Shown piece after piece: positions 27,661 to 38,900 of a DNA stretch of 64,000 bases. Position 1 is the stretch's first letter. Each line of letters begins with the position of its first letter. The DNA is taken from the NCBI GenBank assembly GCA_965223165.1, contig CBDCVQ010000014.1, positions 457,520-521,519 on the forward strand. Reading direction: 5' to 3'. Source of the DNA: JABDMH01 sp965223165. GTDB taxonomy: Bacteria; Bacteroidota; Bacteroidia; Chitinophagales; Saprospiraceae. The position numbers and the translations under genes were made by a program. The notes below the pieces were generated by a model, which made no database searches, was not told the origin of the DNA, and was given only the letters and a program-made list of their open reading frames with translations.

Positions 27661-28132
27661 AATCTATGGGTAATTTGAGTGATCCAATGACCCGTCAGAT
27701 CATAGACATCTACCTTCTACATTAGATGCATCAGTGGCTTAGGATGACATATTGATCTTTCTTCTACGGGTAAAAAGGATTCGTATTGAAAAATGGGTTT
27801 GGGTGGTACGATCTTCAAGATAGGCTACATGATTGCAGCCTTGGACTTGCCAGGGCGAGGAAATGCCCTTACCAGGTATAGTCTTGAGAAGCGTCCAGCA
27901 GTTTAGATAATTGAGAATTTTTCTTCGGGCATTGCAGTGTCTAGTTTTTCTGGTTTCAGTGTATTTTCTTCTGCATGACGATCACGTTGCTTAAACAATG
28001 TGATGACAATACGGGCTAAATGTAGTAAATAAACGACGACCCTTTCACTACAATCACACTACAGACGCGTGGCCGAAGACTCCACCAGCATCATTTTTTA
28101 ACTGACTAACAGTAGATTATGCCCGCAAGCAT
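27661..28132. other. intergenic, no gene recognised
   Basis: 472 bp upstream of the 2465-aa gene. AT-richer than the coding DNA, with stops in all frames at short intervals. It must contain the promoter of the giant gene, but I cannot place it. Confidence 0.5.
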
Positions 28133-28262
28133 TAAACTGACAACGAGCTCACCAGTCGCTTGGCAAAGGGCACGGACGTGACCTCTGGAGATCGTTTGCC
28201 TGTCGGACTATGGCGCCACAGTGGAGGCCGGGGGACACTGGTATCCGAGATTGGACCACATA
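28133..28262 (+). pseudogene. 3' remnant of a glycosidase-like gene (copy of 19711-19821)
   Basis: The stretch GAGCTCACCAGTCGCTTGGC onward (from 28145) matches the last part of the 878-aa gene (GAGCTCACCATTCGCTTGGC, from 19710) for about 110 bp without an indel. The conceptual peptide reads ELTSRLAKGTDVTSGDRL then a segment ending RGTLVSEI, against ELTIRLAKAADVAAGDRV and WGTLVSEV in the intact gene. Nothing of the rest of the gene is present. This is a decayed duplicate of the gene end, now on the other side of the 2465-aa repeat gene. Confidence 0.75.
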
Positions 28263-28347
28263 GAAAAAGGGAGGGCGACTAACTTCGAATCGCACCTCCC
28301 GGACATTAGCCGATTCTTCTATAAAGAATCTATGCCCCCAAAGAAAC

Positions 28348-28378
28348 CCAAGACCCTATTATTTAATCAGTGTCTTGG
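28348..28378 (-). terminator. possible terminator after the 1253-aa repeat protein
   Basis: CCAAGAC (28348-28354) and GTCTTGG (28372-28378) form a 7-bp stem with a 17-nt loop, 13 bp past the stop codon. The following minus-strand sequence is only moderately T-rich (GTTTCTTT), so activity is uncertain. Confidence 0.4.
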
Positions 28379-28390
28379 CCTTCCAAATGT

Positions 28391-31300
28391 CTATTCCACC
28401 AATACGATGGGTACTGTTTTCCATTGATCACCGCTACGTACAAGTAGATAGTGCAGGCCCTTTCTTGCCGTCGTCGGTAGTTCAAGTTGGATGTCGTCAA
28501 GCCGCTCGACTGAAAAGTCATATTTCCTAACTACTCTTCCCAGCATATCGTACAGATCCACCTCGAGATGATCCTCCTGAATCCCGCTTACATTTAGGTA
28601 CACAAACTGCGACGCCGGATTGGGATAGGCCCTCACCGAGAAGGTATTGGTTTGAGCGTCACCTTGCGTAGCAAAGATGGTTTCAAGCGCGGGACCGGCA
28701 TCGGGCAGACCTGGTAGGGGCGCTTGTTCACACACTTCTACCTCTGCATGGGCGATCAAGAATCCCTTTCCCTTGTGACACGAACTCAACTCGTCATAGT
28801 CTATAGTAACGGAAGCAGTCAGGCCGTCATTCGAACTGTCTTTGTAGGGAAACTGCCCTGGGGCAAACTTCTTGGGAAGCGAACAATCCAAGTACACATG
28901 CACGGTACCTAGTTCGAAGTAGGGATATCCCGTATTGTCATCCAATGCATACGTAACTACGATGGAGGTGCCGATGCATTCGACCGTGACCGTACCCACT
29001 ACGAGTCCTTTCGATGGGTCGCACTGGCCGGCGCCTGCGATGAGCGGATAAGGCTCCTCATCACATATTGTGGCTGCATCCAGTGGGATGTAGAATCCCC
29101 AATTGTTGCTCTTGCCTTTGCCGGCAATACAATCGTCGGCATTGCCCAGGGCAAAAGCCGTCTCATCTGAGCAGCAGTCGGTCACGCAGATCGTCTGCGT
29201 CGTAAAGGCGGTATTGTCGCACGCGTCCGCCGCCTTCCAGGTCCGGGTCAAGCAATAGCTGATCGGTCGCTCTTGGTCCGCATCGATGTCTTGACCTTGA
29301 TATACGATGACCACGTCGCCGGAGCAGTTGTCGCTGACAGTCGGGTCAGTAGGTGCAGGTACGGGACCACATTCGATGGTCAGGTCGTCTGGTTTTGTGA
29401 AGGTGGGAGGGGTGTTATCAATCCTCCAGGTCCAGGTGATGCTCACTTCATCGGCATCATTGCCACAACCATCAGACACATTAGCCGTCCAGGTCTGGGT
29501 ATAGTCCGTGCAAGCGTCATTCCCATTGTCAACCATGGTGGCTCCGTCTGTCTCCACAACCGGAACTAAAACTCCGTCACAGTTGTCCTCTGCCGTAAAG
29601 GTCGGCGCGGTAATGGTAGGATTGCAACCCAGGTCATCATCGATGGCGCTCGTGCTGATCACCGGTTTCGCTTCGTCGATCCTCCAGGTCCACGTGATAC
29701 TCACTTCATCGGCATCATTGCCACAGCCATCGGACACATTAGCCGTCCAGGTCTGGGTATAGTCCGTACATGCATCAATTCCGTTGTCAATCATGGTGGC
29801 TCCGTCTGTCTCCACAACCGGAATCAAAACTCCGTCACAGTTGTCCTCTGCCGTAAACGACGGCTCACCTGGATCTCCACAACCTTTGTCTTCACTAACG
29901 TCTGTTGTATTGATCAATGGAGCTTCACTGTCGATCCTCCAGGTCCAGGTGATGCTCACTTCATCGGCATCATTGCCACAACCATCAGACACATTAGCCG
30001 TCCACGTCTGGGTATAGTCCGTGCAAGCGTCATTCCCATTGTCAACCATGGTGGCTCCGTCTGTCTCCACAACCGGAACTAAAACTCCGTCACAGTTGTC
30101 CTCTGCCGTAAAGGTCGGCGCGGTAATGGTAGGATTGCAACCCAGGTCATCATCGATGGCGCTCGTGCTGATCACCGGTTTCGCTTCGTCGATCCTCCAG
30201 GTCCACGTGATACTCACTTCATCGGCATCATTGCCACAGCCATCGGACACATTAGCCGTCCAGGTCTGGGTATAGTCCGTACATGCATCAATTCCGTTGT
30301 CAATCATGGTGGCTCCGTCTGTCTCCACAACCGGAATTAAAACTCCGTCACAGTTGTCCTCTGCCGTAAACGACGGCTCACCTGGATCTCCACAACCTTT
30401 GTCTTCACTAACGTCTGTTGTATTGATCAATGGAGCTTCACTGTCGATCCTCCAGGTCCAGGTGATGCTCACTTCATCGGCATCATTGCCACAACCATCA
30501 GACACATTAGCCGTCCACGTCTGGGTATAGTCCGTGCAAGCGTCATTCCCATTGTCAACCATGGTGGCTCCGTCTGTCTCCACAACCGGAACTAAAACTC
30601 CGTCACAGTTGTCCTCTGCCGTAAAGGTCGGCGCGGTAATGGTAGGATTGCAACCCAGGTCATCATCGATGGCGCTCGTGCTGATCACCGGTTTCGCTTC
30701 GTCGATCCTCCAGGTCCACGTGATACTCACTTCATCGGCATCATTGCCACAGCCATCGGACACATTAGCCGTCCAGGTCTGGGTATAGTCCGTACATGCA
30801 TCAATTCCGTTGTCAATCATGGTGGCTCCGTCTGTCTCCACAACCGGAATTAAAACTCCGTCACAGTTGTCCTCTGCCGTAAACGACGGCTCACCTGGAT
30901 CTCCACAACCTTTGTCTTCACTAACATCTGTTGTATTGATCAATGGAGCTTCACTGTCGATCCTCCAGGTCCAGGTGATGCTCACTTCATCGGCGTCATT
31001 GCCACAACCATCAGACACATTTGCTGTCCACGTCTGGCTATACTGTTCACACTGGCCACCGCCGGTGTCCTGCGACATCATGGGCCCAGTGTCTGTTACA
31101 TCAGGACTCAAATCGTCATCACAGTTGTCTGTAGCAGTGAAAATAGGTGGGACAACGGTAGGATTACAGCCCAGATCACCACTACTAGCCTCAGTGCTGA
31201 TCACGGGTGCCTCACGATCCACTTTAACCGTACTGGTACATCGCACAATTTGGCCTTGGTGGCTAATCGGCGTACCATCCATATCAACCAAGGTGAATAC

Positions 31301-32152
31301 GACCTCGTTTTCAATGCATTCAACAAGATCACCACTTTCAGGTACGGCACTGACACGTACGCCATCGCCGCATCCACCGAATTCCACCAGATTGTACCAG
31401 TCTTCGATCTCTTGATCCGTGTTAAGGCACTCGCTCTCTGGTGGGCATAGGATTTCGGGCACGCAAGTTTCTACCAACTCGCATTCTTTTACTTTAAAGT
31501 TGATCGAGCCGTTGCTCTTGTCGTCGTAAAAGAGGGCGATGTAGTACACGTTGACGGTATTGTCATCAATGACAGCGTCGGGATTGACCCAGATCTTCCA
31601 CTGATTGACATCAGAACAGGCGCCATCGACGTACATCAGCGTGTTGCAATCAGGAAACGAGTAATTGCCATCAAAAGGCTCCGAGCCCGCGTGAAACACC
31701 ACCCAGGCGTCCATCTGGCCTACGCCCTGAAGTTTGACGCTGTTAATGTTTGGAGGCGTCGTAAATTTGATCCATTGTACGTAGGTGTAAGGCTGACCGT
31801 CATCAGGATCTAGGTAGCACTCTGACGGTACGCCTTCATCGACGAAAAGTTGCACGTCCTCGACTGTGTCGACGTCGGCAAAAGCCTCTACGCCGCATCC
31901 ATCTGTGTCAGCGGCTGTGGTACAGTTAATAAGACCCGTTTCTACCGCTCCGCTATTGGAGCAGTACACTTTGGCATCACAGGGATCCGGTCCGTGGCCT
32001 TGCGTCAGTGGCTGACACTCCGGGGGGGAAGAGCCGCAGGGCTGTGACCAGACTGCCTGCCCACCGGTAGCGATCAACAGACAGGCAACCAGCGAGCCTA
32101 TTCTAAGAATGTCAGAAAGTGAATGAGTTAATTTCTCGGATTTCATAAGCAA
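28391..32152 (-). CDS. T9SS surface protein with 513-bp higher-order repeat
   Basis: 1253 aa with a signal peptide (about 10-36, ending AVWSQP). Residues 40-235 form an N-domain with several Cys residues. HYR/Ig-like modules follow, each with four Cys and the words FTAEDNCDG, CTDYTQTWTANVSDGCGND and VSITWTWRID. Two module types alternate (TDVSEDKGCGDPGEPS and TSAIDDDLGCNPTITAPT) as a 171-aa dimer repeated three times. Then come a classical HYR module (TKPDDLTIECGPVPAPTDP), a domain ending APGQFPYKDSS that is homologous to one in the 2465-aa protein, and a T9SS sorting domain (VRAYPNPASQFVYLNVS, LYDMLGRVVRKYD). Likely a rigid surface stalk or adhesin. Confidence 0.85.
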   Translation of the reverse strand: MLMKSEKLTHSLSDILRIGSLVACLLIATGGQAVWSQPCGSSPPECQPLTQGHGPDPCDAKVYCSNSGAVETGLINCTTAADTDGCGVEAFADVDTVEDVQLFVDEGVPSECYLDPDDGQPYTYVQWIKFTTPPNINSVKLQGVGQMDAWVVFHAGSEPFDGNYSFPDCNTLMYVDGACSDVNQWKIWVNPDAVIDDNTVNVYYIALFYDDKSNGSINFKVKECELVETCVPEILCPPESECLNTDQEIEDWYNLVEFGGCGDGVRVSAVPESGDLVECIENEVVFTLVDMDGTPISHQGQIVRCTSTVKVDREAPVISTEASSGDLGCNPTVVPPIFTATDNCDDDLSPDVTDTGPMMSQDTGGGQCEQYSQTWTANVSDGCGNDADEVSITWTWRIDSEAPLINTTDVSEDKGCGDPGEPSFTAEDNCDGVLIPVVETDGATMIDNGIDACTDYTQTWTANVSDGCGNDADEVSITWTWRIDEAKPVISTSAIDDDLGCNPTITAPTFTAEDNCDGVLVPVVETDGATMVDNGNDACTDYTQTWTANVSDGCGNDADEVSITWTWRIDSEAPLINTTDVSEDKGCGDPGEPSFTAEDNCDGVLIPVVETDGATMIDNGIDACTDYTQTWTANVSDGCGNDADEVSITWTWRIDEAKPVISTSAIDDDLGCNPTITAPTFTAEDNCDGVLVPVVETDGATMVDNGNDACTDYTQTWTANVSDGCGNDADEVSITWTWRIDSEAPLINTTDVSEDKGCGDPGEPSFTAEDNCDGVLIPVVETDGATMIDNGIDACTDYTQTWTANVSDGCGNDADEVSITWTWRIDEAKPVISTSAIDDDLGCNPTITAPTFTAEDNCDGVLVPVVETDGATMVDNGNDACTDYTQTWTANVSDGCGNDADEVSITWTWRIDNTPPTFTKPDDLTIECGPVPAPTDPTVSDNCSGDVVIVYQGQDIDADQERPISYCLTRTWKAADACDNTAFTTQTICVTDCCSDETAFALGNADDCIAGKGKSNNWGFYIPLDAATICDEEPYPLIAGAGQCDPSKGLVVGTVTVECIGTSIVVTYALDDNTGYPYFELGTVHVYLDCSLPKKFAPGQFPYKDSSNDGLTASVTIDYDELSSCHKGKGFLIAHAEVEVCEQAPLPGLPDAGPALETIFATQGDAQTNTFSVRAYPNPASQFVYLNVSGIQEDHLEVDLYDMLGRVVRKYDFSVERLDDIQLELPTTARKGLHYLLVRSGDQWKTVPIVLVE
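29430..30970 (-). repeat. 513-bp dimeric tandem repeat, three copies
   Basis: The same sequence recurs at 29508, 30021 and 30534, exactly 513 bp apart. Each period holds two related Ig-like modules (about 84 and 87 codons). The three periods are nearly identical in nucleotides, including synonymous sites, which indicates recent amplification of the dimer as one unit. Confidence 0.9.
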
Positions 32153-32809
32153 TGTGTGTTTTAGAAAAAAGGTTTGAAAGTGAGGGTGCGGTTAAACTGC
32201 TCACTGGTATCCAGGCAAAGAAAGACTACGCCATATGACATGGCATCATTGCATGACAAGCAGCCACGACTTTCCAGTCGGGGGGTCAAAGCAGCAGGCG
32301 ATGAGAATAAGTTTACTTTGCGATGGCCCTAGCGGGCAGATGAGCACGGATAGCAAATTTTGAGTGAGTTAATGGTTCTATTGGGTCATTCGTTTGAAGA
32401 TGCAGCTACGTGAAAAGCAATGGTCTCTTGTGTGCTTTGTCGGTGCTCCGCATTTGGTTTCCGAAACAAACTCAACATCATCACAAAGTGTGATGCAAAG
32501 GACCCCGTTCATCTTTTTGCCTGAGAAAATTGTTGAGCGGTTGCTCAGAAAATACCTGCCGAATCATCTTTCAAAGATGATCGTATGCGAAGCACTTCTA
32601 AGTTAGGATAATTACTGTAGAAGTATGCCTACAAATACACTACATATGTAATGAAATGTAATATGGGACAATTCGAGCCTTCTATCCACATAACTTACTG
32701 AAAATAAGACTCATATAGTCATAGTCTCTGACTATATATGTGCTGTAAATGATCCTACTCCACTCGAATTTCGTAGTTATTAGACTACTGGCCTGCCGAA
32801 ATAGGACAT
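32153..32809. other. intergenic, no gene recognised
   Basis: About 660 bp between the promoter side of the 1253-aa gene and the terminator of the next giant gene. AT-rich in its second half. The longest frame (70 codons, plus strand, 32394-32606) has no protein-like features. Confidence 0.5.
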
Positions 32810-32839
32810 GGAAAAGGCCGCACTCAGACGGCCTTTTCC
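32810..32839 (-). terminator. strong hairpin terminator after the SprB-repeat protein
   Basis: GGAAAAGGCCG and CGGCCTTTTCC form a perfect 11-bp stem with an 8-nt loop, 83 bp past the stop codon of the 3464-aa gene. The stem itself carries the A/T runs, so it can act in either direction. Confidence 0.75.
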
Positions 32840-32873
32840 CTAGATCACAAGTCCTTTCTGTCGCCTCCCACTA

Positions 32874-32926
32874 GTAGAGTTTCGCATTAAATCTTGTAGC
32901 TAATTCCAATGCGAAACTCCATCTAG
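32874..32926. repeat. short inverted repeat related to the 13.3 kb element
   Basis: GAGTTTCGCATT (32878-32889) and AATGCGAAACTC form a 12-bp inverted repeat around AAATCTTGTAGCTAATTCC. The same words make the two ends of the 225-bp element at 13316-13541, so this looks like the element with its interior missing. It overlaps the end of the giant SprB gene by a few bases, and the stop codon lies in its outer flank. Confidence 0.7.
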
Positions 32927-35900
32927 CGCGTTGATACCACTACGGGAATGGTCTGCACGGTCGTGTGATTCTTAATTCGGAGGTAATAGAGTCCGTCGTG
33001 CACGAGCGCCCGAAGGTCCAGCCGCACATGATCCGTATCCATCGTATCGACTTCAAATTCCTTTACAAACCGGCCGACAGCATCGTACAACCGCACAACG
33101 GTCAAATCAGCCTCGAGGTCGGTCAAATCAAGATTGATACGCCCATCAGATGGATTCGGGAAGGCGCGCACTTCAAAGCTGCTCCGCTGCTCGTCTTGGA
33201 TTTTGACCTTGGCTGTGATGGATTCTTTCCATACCTGGTCTGGCAACGCTAGTAGATTGGACGGGAGACCACAGTCGTCATGGCACTCATTGAAGTAGGT
33301 TAGCGGTTCTATCAAGGCCGAGAGGACATCTGCTGTCAACTCGTCATCAAAACAGAAATCAAGTGCCAAGACATCGCTGATGGTCAAATCCATTCCATAC
33401 CTCTCATAGAATCTACAGAGATCGACATCTCCCTGTCTAGTGCGACAATGGAGGTCACCAAATCTAGTATCTCCAAGCGTGGACACACCAAGGATCTGCG
33501 CATTAGCCAGGAGATTGAGGTTGGCCGCTAGGATGTGATGTAGCAGCGTTTCGCCATTGGGCGCGGGTGCCAAATGACATCCGATTCGCTCGACATCCGT
33601 TGTCGGATTGTCGCAGTTTGGCCCCTTCTTCCCTCGCGTATCTGCACTAAACTTAAACAGCTCGTCGATCTCTGTGGCGTCCAATTCGTAAGTCTCGCCA
33701 CAAATTGTTATGGAAATGGTGCCCCCTCCCTCACAAGTAGCCTTTTTACCCTTACCCGTGATGGTACCTCCCAAGACCAAGCACACCTGATACGGATGGT
33801 TTTTCCAGAAGCCCGGGGTCCACGTGCAAGCGTCGGTGCAAGATTCAGCTTCAATGGTTGTTGTGCAAGTAGACTCACAGCCATTTTCGTCCGTTACTTT
33901 CACTGTGATAATAGTAACTCCCACGGCCAAGTCGGTGACAACGGCTTTGCTGGGGTCCGCCTGGTCTGGTATGACACTCGTTGTCGTGTTACTGCTCCAC
34001 ATGTAAGTGTGCTGACCGGTACCGCCTGATGAAGAGACGGATAGATCGATCGTTTGATCGTTACAGATGATGACACCTAGGACTGGGTTGGTGATTTGGC
34101 AGGTGAGTGGCACGGGCTCACTGATCGTAACCATACAGGTAGTCTCACACAGGTTCGCATCCGTCACTGTCAGTGTATAGCTCCCCGCCGGGATGTCGCT
34201 CAAGTCCTCGGTCGACGCTCCATTGCTCCACGCGTAGCTGTACGGCATCGTACCTCCGCTCACGCTCGCATCCGCACTGCCTGTTGAGTTGCCGTTGCAG
34301 TCTACATTGCTGCCCGTGATCGAACAGCTCAACACCAGCGGCTCACTGATCGTAACCATACAGGTGGTCTCACACAGGTTCGCATCCGTCACTGTCAGTG
34401 TATAGCTCCCCGCCGGGATGTCGCTCAAGTCTTCGGTCATCGCCCCATTGCTCCATGCGTAGCTGTACGGCATCGTACCTCCGCTCACGCTCGCATCCGC
34501 ACTCCCTGTTGAGGTTCCGTTGCAGTCTACATTGCTGCCCGTGATCGAACAGCTCAACACCAGCGGCTCGCTGATCGTAACCATACAGGTAGTCTCACAC
34601 AGGTTCGCATCCGTCACTGTCAGTGTATAGCTCCCCGCCGGGATATTGCTCAAGTCTTCGGTCATCGCCCCATTGCTCCATGCGTAGCTGTACGGCATCG
34701 TACCTCCGCTCACGCTCGCATCCGCACTGCCTGTTGAGGTTCCGTTGCAGTCTACATTGCTGCCCGTGATCGAACAGCTCAACACCAGCGGCTCACTGAT
34801 CGTAACCATACAGGTAGTCTCACACAGGTTCGCATCCGTCACTGTCAGTGTATAGCTCCCCGCCGGGATGTCGCTCAAGTCCTCGGTAGACGCTCCATTG
34901 CTCCACGCGTAGCTGTACGGCATCGTACCTCCGCTCACGCTCGCATCCGCACTGCCTGTTGAGGTTCCGTTGCAGTCTACATTGCTGCCCGTGATCGAAC
35001 AGCTCAACACCAGCGGCTCGCTGATCGTAACCATACAGGTAGTCTCACACAGGTTCGCATCCGTCACTGTCAGTGTATAGCTCCCCGCCGGGATGTCGCT
35101 CAAGTCCTCGGTCGACGCTCCATTGCTCCACGCGTAGCTGTACGGCATCGTACCTCCGCTCACGCTCGCATCCGCACTGCCTGTTGAGGTTCCGTTGCAG
35201 TCTACATTGCTGCCCGTGATCGAACAGCTCAACACCAGCGGCTCACTGATCGTAACCATACAGGTAGTCTCACACAGGTTCGCATCCGTCACCGTCAGTG
35301 TATAGCTCCCCGCCGGGATGTCGCTCAAGTCCTCGGTCGATGCCCCATTGCTCCACGCGTAGCTGTACGGCATCGTACCTCCGCTCACGCTCGCATCCGC
35401 ACTCCCTGTTGAGGTTCCGTTGCAGTCTACATTGCTGCCCGTGATCGAACAGCTCAACACCAGCGGCTCACTGATCGTAACCATACAGGTAGTCTCACAC
35501 AGGTTCGCATCCGTCACTGTCAGTGTATAGCTCCCCGCCGGGATGTCGCTCAAGTCCTCGGTCGACGCTCCATTGCTCCACGCGTAGCTGTACGGCATCG
35601 TACCTCCGCTCACGCTCGCATCCGCACTGCCTGTTGAGGTTCCGTTGCAGTCTACATTGCTGCCCGTGATCGAACAGCTCAACACCAGCGGCTCGCTGAT
35701 CGTAACCATACAGGTAGTCTCACACAGGTTCGCATCCGTCACTGTCAGTGTATAGCTCCCCGCCGGGATGTCGCTCAAGTCCTCGGTCGACGCTCCATTG
35801 CTCCACGCGTAGCTGTACGGCATCGTACCTCCGCTCACGCTCGCATCCGCACTGCCTGTTGAGGTTCCGTTGCAGTCTACATTGCTGCCCGTGATCGAAC

Positions 35901-38900
35901 AGCTCAACACCAGCGGCTCACTGATCGTAACCATACAGGTAGTCTCACACAGGTTCGCATCCGTCACTGTCAGTGTATAGCTCCCCGCCGGGATGTCGCT
36001 CAAGTCCTCGGTCGATGCCCCATTGCTCCACGCGTAGCTGTACGGCATCGTACCTCCGCTCACGCTCGCATCCGCACTGCCTGTTGAGGTTCCGTTGCAG
36101 TCTACATTGCTGCCCGTGATCGAACAGCTCAAGTCTCCTGCTTCAGAAATGGTCACCATACAGGTAGTCTCACACAGGTTGGCATCCGTCACTGTCAGTG
36201 TATAGCTCCCCGCCGGGATGTCGCTCAAGTCCTCGGTCGACGCCCCATTGCTCCACGCGTAGCTGTACGGCATCGTACCTCCGCTCACGCTCGCATCCGC
36301 ACTCCCTGTTGAGGTTCCGTTGCAGTCTACATTGCTGCCCGTGATCGAACAGCTCAACACCAGCGGCTCGCTGATCGTAACCATACAGGTAGTCTCACAC
36401 AGGTTCGCATCCGTCACTGTCAGTGTATAGCTCCCCGCCGGGATATTGCTCAAGTCTTCGGTCATCGCCCCATTGCTCCATGCGTAGCTGTACGGCATCG
36501 TACCTCCGCTCACGCTCGCATCCGCACTCCCTGTTGAGGTTCCGTTGCAGTCTACATTGCTGCCCGTGATCGAACAGCTCAACACCAGCGGCTCACTGAT
36601 CGTAACCATACAGGTAGTCTCACACAGGTTCGCATCCGTCACTGTCAGTGTATAGCTCCCCGCCGGGATGTCGCTCAAGTCCTCGGTAGACGCTCCATTG
36701 CTCCACGCGTAGCTGTACGGCATCGTACCTCCGCTCACGCTCGCATCCGCACTCCCTGTTGAGGTTCCGTTGCAGTCTACATTGCTGCCCGTGATCGAAC
36801 AGCTCAACACCAGCGGCTCGCTGATCGTAACCATACAGGTAGTCTCACACAGGTTCGCATCCGTCACTGTCAGTGTATAGCTCCCCGCCGGGATGTCGCT
36901 CAAGTCCTCGGTCGACGCTCCATTGCTCCACGCGTAGCTGTACGGCATCGTACCTCCGCTCACGCTCGCATCCGCACTCCCTGTTGAGGTTCCGTTGCAG
37001 TCTACATTGCTGCCCGTGATCGAACAGCTCAACACCAGCGGCTCACTGATCGTAACCATACAGGTAGTCTCACACAGGTTCGCATCCGTCACCGTCAGTG
37101 TATAGCTCCCCGCCGGGATGTCGCTCAAGTCCTCGGTCGATGCCCCATTGCTCCACGCGTAGCTGTACGGCATCGTACCTCCGCTCACGCTCGCATCCGC
37201 ACTGCCTGTTGAGGTTCCGTTGCAGTCTACATTGCTGCCCGTGATCGAACAGCTCAACACCAGCGGCTCACTGATCGTAACCATACAGGTAGTCTCACAC
37301 AGGTTCGCATCCGTCACTGTCAGTGTATAGCTCCCCGCCGGGATGTCGCTCAAGTCCTCGGTCGACGCTCCATTGCTCCACGCGTAGCTGTACGGCATCG
37401 TACCTCCGCTCACGCTCGCATCCGCACTGCCTGTTGAGGTTCCGTTGCAGTCTACATTGCTGCCCGTGATCGAACAGCTCAACACCAGCGGCTCGCTGAT
37501 CGTAACCATACAGGTAGTCTCACACAGGTTCGCATCCGTCACTGTCAGTGTATAGCTCCCCGCCGGGATGTCGCTCAAGTCCTCGGTCGACGCTCCATTG
37601 CTCCACGCGTAGCTGTACGGCATCGTACCTCCGCTCACGCTCGCATCCGCACTGCCTGTTGAGGTTCCGTTGCAGTCTACATTGCTGCCCGTGATCGAAC
37701 AGCTCAACACCAGCGGCTCACTGATCGTAACCATACAGGTAGTCTCACACAGGTTCGCATCCGTCACCGTCAGTGTATAGCTCCCCGCCGGGATGTCGCT
37801 CAAGTCCTCGGTCGATGCCCCATTGCTCCACGCGTAGCTGTACGGCATCGTACCTCCGCTCACGCTCGCATCCGCACTGCCTGTTGAGGTTCCGTTGCAG
37901 TCTACATTGCTGCCCGTGATCGAACAGCTCAAGTCTCCTGCTTCAGAAATGGTCACCATACAGGTAGTCTCACACAGGTTGGCATCCGTCACTGTCAGTG
38001 TATAGCTCCCCGCCGGGATGTCGCTCAAGTCCTCGGTCGACGCCCCATTGCTCCACGCGTAGCTGTACGGCATCGTACCTCCGCTCACGCTCGCATCCGC
38101 ACTGCCTGTTGAGGTTCCGTTGCAGTCTACATTGCTGCCCATGATCGAACAGCTCAACACCAGCGGCTCACTGATCGTAACCATACAGGTGGTCTCACAC
38201 AGGTTCGCATCCGTCACCGTCAGTGTATAGCTCCCCGCCGGGATGTCGCTCAAGTCCTCGGTCGACGCCCCATTGCTCCACGCGTAGCTGTACGGCATCG
38301 TACCTCCGCTCACGCTCGCATCCGCACTGCCTGTTGAGGTTCCGTTGCAGTCTACATTGCTGCCCGTGATCGAACAGCTCAACACCAGCGGCTCACTGAT
38401 CGTAACCATACAGGTAGTCTCACACAGGTTCGCATCCGTCACCGTCAGTGTATAGCTCCCCGCCGGGATGTCGCTCAAGTCCTCGGTCGACGCCCCATTG
38501 CTCCACGCGTAGCTGTACGGCATCGTACCTCCGCTCACGCTCGCATCCGCACTGCCTGTTGAGGTTCCGTTGCAGTCTACATTGCTGCCCGTGATCGAAC
38601 AGCTCAACACCAGCGGCTCGCTGATCGTAACCATACAGGTAGTCTCACACAGGTTCGCATCCGTCACTGTCAGTGTATAGCTCCCCGCCGGGATGTCGCT
38701 CAAGTCTTCGGTCATCGCCCCATTGCTCCATGCGTAGCTGTACGGCATCGTACCTCCGCTCACGGCCGCATCCGCACTCCCTGTTGAGGTTCCGTTGCAG
38801 TCTACATTGCTGCCCGTGATCGAACAGCTCAACACCAGCGGCTCACTGATCGTAACCATACAGGTAGTCTCACACAGGTTCGCATCCGTCACTGTCAGTG

